In this document: positions 1 to 6,302 of the stretch, piece by piece
Layout: every line of letters starts with the position of its first letter
Numbering within the stretch: the first letter of the stretch is position 1
DNA from: SZUA-35 sp965530755
GTDB lineage: Bacteria; Actinomycetota; Acidimicrobiia; Acidimicrobiales; SZUA-35
Length of the DNA stretch: 64,000 nt
Direction: 5' to 3'
Assembly: GCA_965530755.1 (NCBI GenBank)
Contig: CBESNA010000015.1
Span: 22,244 to 86,243 of the forward strand
Notes under the pieces: model-generated
The model's database searches: none
What the model was told of the DNA's origin: nothing
What the model saw: only the letters and a program-made list of their open reading frames with translations
Position numbers and translations under genes: made by a program

Positions 1-71
1 AGCGACCCAGAGTCGGTGAGCTTGTCGAGCTCACCTGAGGTGTCTGTCAGTCGTCGGATGTCGTCGAGCAT
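1..71 (-). CDS. N-terminal fragment, possibly phenylalanyl-tRNA synthetase alpha
   Basis: An ATG at 71-69 opens a frame that runs off the left edge and encodes 23 residues beginning MLDDIRRLTD. The short acidic/basic helical start would fit the N-terminal coiled coil of PheS, and the order infC-rpmI-rplT-trmH-pheS is common in actinobacteria. The sequence available is too short to show a motif, and no clear Shine-Dalgarno is visible, so the identity rests mainly on gene order. Confidence 0.4.
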   Translation of the reverse strand, partial: MLDDIRRLTDTSGELDKLTDSGS

Positions 72-153
72 CGGGCCAGGGTAGCGAAGCCGTGACCAGG
101 TGAAGAGCCAGTTTCTCCAGCCACCTCCCTGCCTTCCCCTCACGTCGTTCTGT

Positions 154-188
154 GTTGCGTTTTCAGCGGTATCCGCCGCAAACGCAAC
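154..188 (-). terminator. hairpin after trmH
   Basis: GTTGCGTTT (154-162) and AAACGCAAC (180-188) are perfect 9-bp inverted arms, with a smaller GCGG/CCGC pairing inside. It lies 20 nt beyond the trmH stop codon and before the possible pheS start. There is no U-tract, so it may be a weak terminator or an RNA processing structure. Confidence 0.4.
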
Positions 189-207
189 GCAGATCAGCAG
201 GCGCGGC

Positions 208-987
208 TCAGCGGGCGCGGCGTTGGCGCAAGCTCTCGAAGCAGAGAACGGCGCCGGCGGCAGCCACGTTCAACGATTCGGTCGGCCCGGCCAGCGGGAT
301 CGTGACCGTGCGGTCGGCTGCGGCGACGGCGGCCGCGTCGAGCCCAGCCGCCTCGTTGCCCAGGATCAATGCGACCGAGGTGAGGTCGGCGTCGGCATAG
401 TCGGGTGCCGTGGAATCCACCACCGTTGCCACGACCTCTCGGCCGCTCCCCCGCAGTTCGGCGAACGCGTGGTGCAGTTCGCGGAGCTCGATCACTGGCA
501 GCCGCAAGCGAGCGCCGGCAGACGCCCTGACCACCTTGGGATTGGTGGTGTCGACCGTCGAGCCGATCATCGCCACAGCAGCAAAACCCGCAGCTTCAGC
601 GGTACGCAACAACGCTCCGGCGTTGCCCGGATCGCTGAGGTCGACCAGCCCGAGCACCGGGCCGTCGCCGATCGTGTCGAGCGAGTGCTCTGGCACTCGC
701 ACCACGGCACACACCGGCTGAGGCGAGACCGTGGCCAACACGCCGGCGAGCACACCGCCTCGGACCCAGTGCAGTTCGTCAACGACGTGAGCGCCCTCGG
801 GAATCGACAGCATCTCTTCGTCGACGTACAGCTCGAGGACCTCGATGAGACCTGCGGTCTGGGCCGCGAGGGCTTCCGCGACCAGTACCGGTCCCTCCAC
901 GACGAAGGCCCGCTCCGAGGAGCGGGCCTGTCGTTGTTTGATCAGCTTCCGGAGGCGCTTGATGCGGTCGTTCGAGGCAGCGAGCAT
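208..987 (-). CDS. TrmH/SpoU-family RNA 2'-O-methyltransferase
   Basis: The 259-residue product has the N-terminal substrate-binding part of TrmH-type enzymes (SNDRIKRLRKLIKQR, FVVEGPVLVAEAL) followed by the knotted SPOUT domain. Motif 1 is DPGNAGALLRTAEAAG, motif 2 is LILGNEAAGL and motif 3 is IPLAGPTESLNVAAAGAVL. Such enzymes transfer a methyl group from S-adenosylmethionine to ribose 2'-OH in rRNA or tRNA. The target here cannot be told from sequence; a tsnR-like 23S rRNA role is plausible because the gene sits right after rplT, as in other actinobacteria. ATG start; 34 nt separate it from rplT, so it is probably cotranscribed with infC-rpmI-rplT. Confidence 0.88.
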   Translation of the reverse strand: MLAASNDRIKRLRKLIKQRQARSSERAFVVEGPVLVAEALAAQTAGLIEVLELYVDEEMLSIPEGAHVVDELHWVRGGVLAGVLATVSPQPVCAVVRVPEHSLDTIGDGPVLGLVDLSDPGNAGALLRTAEAAGFAAVAMIGSTVDTTNPKVVRASAGARLRLPVIELRELHHAFAELRGSGREVVATVVDSTAPDYADADLTSVALILGNEAAGLDAAAVAAADRTVTIPLAGPTESLNVAAAGAVLCFESLRQRRAR

Positions 988-1021
988 CTCCGGCAGTCAG
1001 TCGTGTCGCAGCGTCGCTGGA

Positions 1022-1396
1022 TCAGGCAGCTTCGGCTGCGTTGGCCGCAGCCTCGTTGGCCGTCTTCACCAGTGCTGCGAAGGCGTCGGCATCGTTGACC
1101 GCCAGGTCGGCGAGGACCTTGCGGTCCACTTCGACACCGGCGTGCTTGAGGCCGGCGATGAAACGGCTGTACGTGGTGCCATTCAGACGGCATGCCGCGT
1201 TGATTCGCTGGATCCAGAGCTTGCGGAATTCGCCCTTGCGGGCCCGGCGGTCACGGTAGGCGTAGTTGCCCGAGTGCATGACCTGCTCGTTGGCGGCCCG
1301 GACGCTGCGGCTTTTGTTGCCGTAGTAGCCCTTGGCCTTCTCCAGTGTTGCGCGGCGGCGCTTCTTGGAATGGACGGAGCGCTTCACTCTGGCCAT
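1022..1396 (-). CDS. rplT: 50S ribosomal protein L20
   Basis: 124 residues with the full L20 pattern: basic N-terminus MARVKRSVHSKKRRR, then GYYGNKSRSVRAANEQV, RDRRARKGEFRKLWIQRINAA and LKHAGVEVDRKVLADLAV (split here for length). L20 binds 23S rRNA early in assembly of the large subunit. The C-terminus carries a short Ala-rich tail (NEAAANAAEAA) beyond the usual end. The ATG at 1396 follows a good Shine-Dalgarno (GGAGA). It is the third gene of the infC-rpmI-rplT block. Confidence 0.97.
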   Translation of the reverse strand: MARVKRSVHSKKRRRATLEKAKGYYGNKSRSVRAANEQVMHSGNYAYRDRRARKGEFRKLWIQRINAACRLNGTTYSRFIAGLKHAGVEVDRKVLADLAVNDADAFAALVKTANEAAANAAEAA

Positions 1397-1467
1397 GTCG
1401 ATCTCCTGTGTTCGTAGTGGGGTGCGGTGGTGTCGATGTCGAGCGGATCACGTGATCCGCTCCGGAG

Positions 1468-1662
1468 TCAGCTCGAGAGGAGCTTCTTGATCTTGGGCAT
1501 GTCGGCCTTGTCGACCAGTTCAGGCCCAGAAAGGCGACGCTTGCGCCGGCTCGACATCTTGGTGTTGAAGTGGTTCAAGTTGCGTTGGCGACGACGGATC
1601 TTGCCGCTGCCGGTGACCTTGAATCGCTTCGCAGCACCTTTGTGTGTCTTCATCTTTGGCAT
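1468..1662 (-). CDS. rpmI: 50S ribosomal protein L35
   Basis: 64 residues, the usual L35 length, starting MPKMKTHKGAAKRFKVTGSG, with the basic RRRQRNLNHFNTKMSSRRKR middle (exact family pattern). It is a small large-subunit protein. ATG start preceded by GAGGAGTCCCCC. It lies between infC and rplT, the near-universal order, so the three are expected to be coexpressed. Confidence 0.97.
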   Translation of the reverse strand: MPKMKTHKGAAKRFKVTGSGKIRRRQRNLNHFNTKMSSRRKRRLSGPELVDKADMPKIKKLLSS

Positions 1663-1722
1663 GGGGGACTCCTCGTGTGGACGGCTCGTGCGTCGAGCGA
1701 GTGATCGTGACCGCCGGGCGGT

Positions 1723-2493
1723 CTATTCGGTTGCGTCGACGATTTCTGCTTCATCCGCGGTGACGTCGACCGTCTCGGTCACGTCTGCGGTCTCGGCTGT
1801 TGCGTCGGTCGCTTCTGGTGTTGCTTCGGCCGCTTCTGGTGTTGCTTCGACCGTTTCTGGTGTTGCTTCGGGTTGCGGATCGGCGGCTTCAGACTCGAGG
1901 TCAGCTTCGGCGGCGGCACGTGCTCCCGCTTCCGCCTTCTCTGCTTTGGCTGCTTCTCTGGCCAGCGCTGCCATCTTCTTGGAGTCCGGGCCGAGCACCA
2001 TGGTCATGTTGCGCCCATCCAAACGGGGATAGGCCTCGACCTTGGCGTAGGCGTCGGTTTTCTCGGCGATGTTGTCGAGGATCTTTCGTCCGAGCTCAGG
2101 GTGGGTCACTTCGCGACCACGGAACATGATCGTGATCTTGACCTTGTTGCCCTCGAGCAGGAACTTTTCGACTTTTCGGGTCTTGGTGTCGAAGTCGCCC
2201 CCCGAGATCTTCGGGCGGTACTTCATTTCCTTGACCGTCACGTGGCTGGTCTTCTTGCGAGATTCTTTCGCCCGTTGCGCTGCTTCGTACTTGTATTTCC
2301 CGTAATCCATGATGCGGACGACGGGTGGGTTCGCCTTGTCGGCGACCTCGACGAGGTCGAGGCCGAGTTCACGCGACATCGAGAGGGCTTCGGGCATCGG
2401 CCGGATTCCGAGCTGTTCTCCGTCTGGAGATATCAACCGGACTTCTCGCGCCCGAATCTTCTCGTTGATCCGGGGCTCATCTGACGCAGCTAT
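1723..2493 (-). CDS. infC: translation initiation factor IF-3, apparently with an ATA start codon
   Basis: The frame encodes the whole IF-3 core: PRINEKIRAREVRLI, the IMDYGKYKYE signature of the N-domain, then VKEMKYRP and KITIMFRGREVTHPELG of the C-domain. No ATG, GTG or TTG exists between the in-frame stop at 2502-2500 and the conserved PRIN segment. The codons there are TCA GCA ATA GCT GCG, so ATA at 2493-2491 is the best start, placed 9 nt after GAGGAG (2508-2503). Other infC genes are known to use AUU or similar codons that IF-3 itself discriminates against, giving autoregulation; I infer the same here. After the core (about residue 172) there is an 85-residue Ala/Glu/Thr-rich tail with EATPE repeats. 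A shorter TTG start at 2436 would delete conserved residues. Confidence 0.93.
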   Translation of the reverse strand: MAASDEPRINEKIRAREVRLISPDGEQLGIRPMPEALSMSRELGLDLVEVADKANPPVVRIMDYGKYKYEAAQRAKESRKKTSHVTVKEMKYRPKISGGDFDTKTRKVEKFLLEGNKVKITIMFRGREVTHPELGRKILDNIAEKTDAYAKVEAYPRLDGRNMTMVLGPDSKKMAALAREAAKAEKAEAGARAAAEADLESEAADPQPEATPETVEATPEAAEATPEATDATAETADVTETVDVTADEAEIVDATE

Positions 2494-2502
2494 TGCTGAT
2501 CA

Positions 2503-2508
2503 CTCCTC
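2503..2508 (-). promoter_or_regulatory. Shine-Dalgarno that fixes the infC start
   Basis: GAGGAG on the minus strand lies 9 nt before ATA 2493-2491. It is the only strong ribosome-binding sequence near the beginning of the IF-3 frame and supports initiation at the non-canonical codon. Confidence 0.6.
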
Positions 2509-2530
2509 ATGCAGGTTCTGTCCTTTTCGC

Positions 2531-2590
2531 AGCGGAGTCTTCTTCCGCTTGGTTGGGTGGCGTCGTTCGGAGAAGAGAGCGACGACCCAA
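2531..2590 (-). promoter_or_regulatory. two hairpins in the infC leader
   Basis: In transcript order, the first hairpin pairs TTGGG plus CGTCG (2553-2557, 2561-2565) with CGACG plus CCCAA (2580-2584, 2586-2590) around a 14-nt loop. The second pairs AGCGGA (2531-2536) with TCCGCT (2544-2549). Neither is followed by a U-tract. They could be a leader control element for infC-rpmI-rplT; I recognise no known family. Confidence 0.4.
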
Positions 2591-2744
2591 CACCGCACCG
2601 AGCAGAACTCGCAAATGGTGACGGGACGCTTGCATGAACCGGGCCATCTGGACACCGGGTGGAACCCGGCCGACGGAACGGTGGGGCTGCGAGCCCTCTT
2701 CTTTTCAGACCTGTGGAGACTACCACGGCCGAACGGAAACGCGC

Positions 2745-2779
2745 CGGCTCGATGCTGCGGCTCGATGCTGCGGCTAGAT
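2745..2779. repeat. 13-bp tandem repeat, 2.7 copies
   Basis: CGGCTCGATGCTG occurs at 2745-2757 and 2758-2770, followed by a partial, slightly changed third copy at 2771-2779. It sits in the divergent region between infC and the DUF1844 gene and overlaps the likely -10 element (TAGATT, 2775-2780) of the latter. Confidence 0.8.
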
Positions 2780-2789
2780 TCGTCGGGCT

Positions 2790-3188
2790 ATGAGCCTTTG
2801 GACCCCTGACGGAGAACACCCGATCCCCCCGGCTGATGCCGCTCCGGCCGATGATCTGACCGAGGAACAGCAGGAACAGGCCCGGTTGATGGCCAAGGAG
2901 ATGGCCGAGGCCCGTGCGCAGTTGCTCGAGGCCGAGGTGGCCACGGTGATCACGAATCATGCGTTGGGCATCTACGAGCTGGCCGCGCTGCACATCACGG
3001 CTGACAACCCCGACATGGTCGAGGCCCGGCTGGCCGTCGACGCCCTCGGGGCGCTGGTCGAGGGACTCGAGGGACGGTTGGGCGACGGCGAACCAACGTT
3101 GGCAGACGCGCTTGCCAACATCAAGATCGGCTACGTCCAACGGGTCAACCAACTGAAGAAGGAAGCCGGCGAGCAAGCGGCCGATTGA
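2790..3188 (+). CDS. DUF1844-family protein
   Basis: 132 residues, acidic, mostly helical, no signal peptide. The C-terminal half (EVATVITNHALGIYELAALH, then ARLAVDALGALVEGLEGRLG and LADALANIKIGYVQ) resembles DUF1844 proteins, which in actinobacteria are often found divergent from infC as here. Function is unknown in the family. ATG start at 2790 has no Shine-Dalgarno but TAGATT ends 9 nt upstream, so the transcript may have almost no leader. Its stop is 3 nt from the stop of the convergent sigma-factor gene. Confidence 0.6.
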   Translation: MSLWTPDGEHPIPPADAAPADDLTEEQQEQARLMAKEMAEARAQLLEAEVATVITNHALGIYELAALHITADNPDMVEARLAVDALGALVEGLEGRLGDGEPTLADALANIKIGYVQRVNQLKKEAGEQAAD

Positions 3189-3191
3189 GGC

Positions 3192-4364
3192 TCACGAACC
3201 TGGTGCACCCAGTGCGTCGAGGCGGGCGGCCAGATGATCGCGTTCGACGTCGTTGGAGCACAGCTCGAGCGCTGCCCGATAGGCGGTCTGAGCAAGATCG
3301 ACATTGCCCGCCCGGCGCGCCAGTTCAGCGCGCACGGCGTGCAGACGATGATTGCCGACCAGCGTCTCGTCGAGGCCATCGAGGAGGACGAGGCCGGCCC
3401 GCGGTCCCGCGGCCTCTGCGACGGCGACGGCGCGGTTGAGCCTGACGACGGGTGATCGGGTCAGCGCTTCGAGACGACCGTAGAGGGCAGCGATGGCAGC
3501 CCAGTCGGTCTCGGACGGAGTCGACGCTCGTGCGTGCTCGACGCCGATCAAGCCTTGGAGTCTGAGCTCTTCGGTGTAACTCTCGCCCGGCCCCAGGCCG
3601 GACAGAAGGTGGGCCCCCGCTCGAAGCTCGTCCCGGTGCCAGAGCGAGCGATCCTGGTCGGCGAGCGTGACCAGGCGACCGTCGCCGACACGAGCGTCGC
3701 GGCGAGCGTGCTGCAGAAGCAGCAGTCCGTACAGCGCCCGCACCTGCTCTACATCCGGGGCAAGCCGGTGCAAGACCGCGGCCAGTTCGACCGCCTCGCC
3801 CGCCAGGTCGGCGCGCAGAAGGTCCGAACCATGCCCCGGCGTGTAGCCGGCGGTGAATGCCAGATAGATCGTTCGGCAGACATCGGTGAGCCGGGCCTGC
3901 AGGGCATCGTCAACGGGTCGCGAGAGGGGAATCCCGGCGGCGACGATCTTCTTCTTTGCTCTGGTGATTCGAGCCGCCATGGTGGCGGTTGGAACGAGGA
4001 AGAGGCGGGCGATCTCAGCAGTGCTGGTACCGATGACGAGCCGAAGCGCCAGCGATGAGCGGGCTGCCGGGTGCAACGCCGGATGGCAGCAGAGCAAGAT
4101 CAGCGCCAATCGCTCGTCGTCGAGTTCGTCGATCTGTTCCGCCGCTGGCGGATGGACCCATTCCGGCCCAGTTGCAAGGAGCCGAGCCTTGCGCCCGTGC
4201 ACGGCCTCGGCCCGTAGGCCGCCGATGATCAGACGCCATGCCGTCGTGTAAAGCCATCCGCCGGGGTTCGCCGGAACCCCAGCGGTCGACCATCGCTCAC
4301 TCGCTCTGGCGAACGCCTCGCTCAAGGCATCTTCGGCCAGATCGAGCCGACGAGTCCTCGCCAC
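3192..4364 (-). CDS. ECF42-type RNA polymerase sigma factor
   Basis: The product has sigma region 2 (LDLAEDALSEAFARASERW, then NPGGWLYTTAWRLI), region 4 (LALRLVIGTSTAEIARLFL, then TMAARITRAKKKI) and a long C-terminal helical/TPR-like extension (LYGRLEALTRSPVVRLNRAV). This combination, together with the adjacent DGPF gene, is the hallmark of group ECF42. The coordinates use GTG 4364, but that start loses region 2.1. The same frame continues upstream to the DGPF stop (TGA 4466-4464) and encodes the expected IIETYRAEWGRLLSLL without any ATG, GTG or TTG. The true start is therefore unresolved: a rare codon such as ATC 4460, read-through from the DGPF gene, or a sequence error. Known members are controlled by their C-terminal extension rather than by an anti-sigma factor. 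Confidence 0.88.
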   Translation of the reverse strand: MARTRRLDLAEDALSEAFARASERWSTAGVPANPGGWLYTTAWRLIIGGLRAEAVHGRKARLLATGPEWVHPPAAEQIDELDDERLALILLCCHPALHPAARSSLALRLVIGTSTAEIARLFLVPTATMAARITRAKKKIVAAGIPLSRPVDDALQARLTDVCRTIYLAFTAGYTPGHGSDLLRADLAGEAVELAAVLHRLAPDVEQVRALYGLLLLQHARRDARVGDGRLVTLADQDRSLWHRDELRAGAHLLSGLGPGESYTEELRLQGLIGVEHARASTPSETDWAAIAALYGRLEALTRSPVVRLNRAVAVAEAAGPRAGLVLLDGLDETLVGNHRLHAVRAELARRAGNVDLAQTAYRAALELCSNDVERDHLAARLDALGAPGS

Positions 4365-4463
4365 GAGCAGCGAGAGCAGTCGCCCCCACTCGGCCCGGTA
4401 GGTCTCGATGATGACGCGTTCGACGTCGCCCCGTTCACTGCTGATGTCGTCGGCGCTGATCTT

Positions 4464-4820
4464 TCAGCCCATCTCGAGCACGGGCCGGATGTCGATGTCA
4501 TACGCCGGAAGAATGCGACAGAGGTCGATCACCGTGTCGAGGTCCGGAGCCTCGAGAATGTAATAGCCCCCGATCTGTTCGGCCGCCTCGGCGAACGGAC
4601 CATCCGTGACCGTGAACTCACCGCCCCTGGTTCGCAGCGTCGTCGCCATCGAACCGTCTCCGAGCGCCTCGCCGCCGACCATCTCGACTCCGGTTCGATC
4701 GTTGCAAGCCTCACCGAATGCGCCGTGCTTGGCCATCTCCGCTTCCTGCTGTTCTGGAGTCAGTTCGTCGAATGGCCCGGTCTCGCTGTCCTCGCCGGCA
4801 AGCAGCAGAAAGTACTTCAT
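4464..4820 (-). CDS. YCII-related DGPF-domain protein, partner of the ECF42 sigma factor
   Basis: 118 residues starting MKYFLLLAGED, with the eponymous TVTDGPFAEAAEQIGGYYIL motif and the C-terminal DIDIRPVLEMG typical of the family. The ATG at 4820 follows a strong Shine-Dalgarno (GGAGGAG). DGPF proteins are the usual genomic partners and targets of ECF42 sigma factors; their biochemical role is not established. The stop codon is in the same reading frame as the sigma gene that follows, with no spacer except the missing start codon. Confidence 0.88.
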   Translation of the reverse strand: MKYFLLLAGEDSETGPFDELTPEQQEAEMAKHGAFGEACNDRTGVEMVGGEALGDGSMATTLRTRGGEFTVTDGPFAEAAEQIGGYYILEAPDLDTVIDLCRILPAYDIDIRPVLEMG

Positions 4821-4870
4821 GGTCGTTCTCCTCCGTTTGAATGAGCGGCGACTGTCGCCGCTACCGACAT

Positions 4871-4897
4871 GACGCGCAGCGGGGCCGCAAATCGACA
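4871..4897 (-). promoter_or_regulatory. ECF42-like autoregulated promoter
   Basis: TGTCGA (4897-4892), a 17-nt spacer and CGTC (4874-4871) lie upstream of the DGPF gene. This matches the motif I remember as described for Streptomyces ECF42 targets (TGTCGA at -35, CGA/TC at -10). Transcription would start about 45 nt before the DGPF ATG. A 7-bp hairpin GCGGCGA/TCGCCGC (4845-4861) would be in that leader. Confidence 0.5.
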
Positions 4898-4910
4898 CCC
4901 GGACCAAGAA

Positions 4911-6149
4911 TCATTCCACACGTGCCTTCCTCGGCTCTCGAACCACCTCGGCGACTGCGTCGGCGACGCGATCGAGTTCGTCGACAGTGTTGAAATAGTG
5001 CACAGACGCACGGACCAACCCGTCCGGTGCTCGATCGGCGAGATCGAACTGACTGGCCGTCACCCGCGAGACGGACGTGTTGATCCCGCGAGCGGTGAGA
5101 TGCTCGACCACCTCGGCCGGCAGCGATCCATCGACGCTGAACGTGACGATGCCGCTTCGCTCGATGCCGAGATCGGCCACGGCCACCCCTGCGACGGACC
5201 CGAGGCGATCACGCAACAGTTCGGCCAGCGCTCCGATCCGGGCTGCGATGTTGTCGAGCCCGAGGTCGTTTGCGTAGCCGAGCGCCACACCGAAACCGAC
5301 CTTGGCCGCGAAGCTGTGCTCGAACAGTTCATGCATCCGGGCGCCCGGTTTCGGTACGACCCTCCATGGCTCGACCCAGTCCGAACCCCAACCGTCGCTG
5401 ACTCTCGGCGGCACGAGGTCGACGAGGCCGGCGCGCTGGTAAAGCATTCCGGTGCCACGAGGAGCCCGGCAGAACTTGCGTCCGGTGAAGGCCAGGAAGT
5501 CGGCGCCGATGGCATCGACGTCGAGGGGCATCTGCCCTGCCGACTGGCAGGCATCCACCAGATATCGAGCCTCACTTCCTTGCCTGACCACCGTTCCGAT
5601 CGCTTCGACCGGATTCACCAGACCTCCCGACGTGGGGACGTGGGTGACACACACCAGCTTCACCCGTTCGTCGAGAAGCTCGGCGAGTGCCTCGACAGAC
5701 GTCTGGCCGTGTTCGTCGTCCGGGATGAGCTCGACGTCGATCCCACGACCGGCCGCCCCGACAAGGGCGACGCCGCTCGACACGAATTCCGCCGAGGACG
5801 CGAGGACGCGATCGCCTGGCGCCAGTGGCACCGAGTTGAAGGCAGCCCACCAGGCTTGCGTAGCGTTCTGTTGGAAGGCGAGTTCGGCCTCGTCGCAGCC
5901 GAGCATGCGAGCCGTCTCCCGGTACACCCGATCGAGGTCCCGAGCGCGAGCTGTGGCCGTTTCGTACCCACCCTCCCTCGATTCGGTCTCGAGGTAGTGG
6001 ACGGTGGCTCGGATCACAGCCTCGGCTGGGAGCGATGCGCCTGCATTGTTCACGTGGATGCGACGGTCGGCGGCCGGAGTGTCGGCTCGGACCCGCTCGA
6101 TGTCGATCCTGGCGAGCGCGTTCTCGAACGGGGTCAGAGCTGCCGGCAT
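4911..6149 (-). CDS. class V aminotransferase-fold PLP enzyme
   Basis: 412 residues of fold-type I PLP enzyme. Visible are HVNNAGASLPAEAVI near the N-terminus, the cofactor segment NATQAWWAAFNSVPLAPGD, the Asp/Gln stretch YLVDACQSAGQ and the Schiff-base lysine in FTGRKFCRAPRGTGMLY. It most resembles cysteine desulfurase-like or isopenicillin-epimerase-like proteins of unknown substrate; no Suf or Isc genes are nearby, so an Fe-S role is not supported. The ATG at 6149 is preferred to an upstream start at 6191, because the extra residues are not family-like. It is divergent from the PhoX-like gene. Confidence 0.8.
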   Translation of the reverse strand: MPAALTPFENALARIDIERVRADTPAADRRIHVNNAGASLPAEAVIRATVHYLETESREGGYETATARARDLDRVYRETARMLGCDEAELAFQQNATQAWWAAFNSVPLAPGDRVLASSAEFVSSGVALVGAAGRGIDVELIPDDEHGQTSVEALAELLDERVKLVCVTHVPTSGGLVNPVEAIGTVVRQGSEARYLVDACQSAGQMPLDVDAIGADFLAFTGRKFCRAPRGTGMLYQRAGLVDLVPPRVSDGWGSDWVEPWRVVPKPGARMHELFEHSFAAKVGFGVALGYANDLGLDNIAARIGALAELLRDRLGSVAGVAVADLGIERSGIVTFSVDGSLPAEVVEHLTARGINTSVSRVTASQFDLADRAPDGLVRASVHYFNTVDELDRVADAVAEVVREPRKARVE

Positions 6150-6267
6150 CGCTGCAACGTAGTGGACCGTGGCGGTGGGCCGACAAGCCATTTCGCAGCA
6201 ACTGGACTGCTCGCGACCGATCGGTCGACGGACGCGGCCGAGCGCACTAAGTTCGCTTCGGGCGCTG

Positions 6268-6290
6268 ACCTAGGCGGAACCTAGGCGAAC
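6268..6290. promoter_or_regulatory. Pho-box-like 11-bp direct repeat
   Basis: Read on the minus strand, GTTCGCCTAGG (6290-6280) is followed at once by TTCCGCCTAGG (6279-6269). The first unit matches the Streptomyces PhoP direct-repeat consensus as I remember it (GTTCAYYYRGG-like) at 10 of 11 positions and the second at about 8. It lies just before the ribosome-binding site of a PhoX-like gene, which is closer to the start codon than an activator site normally is. Confidence 0.4.
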
Positions 6291-6302
6291 AAGGAGTGGG
6301 TC

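Noticed and set aside
2490..3176. Minus-strand frame reaching into the infC leader opposite the DUF1844 gene
   Set aside because: Composition and lack of motifs mark it as a shadow; its stop overlaps the proposed infC ATA only by chance.
4911..6149. Cysteine desulfurase (SufS) assignment
   Set aside because: The PLP fold fits, but no suf/isc genes are nearby and the active-site Cys loop of SufS is not recognisable.
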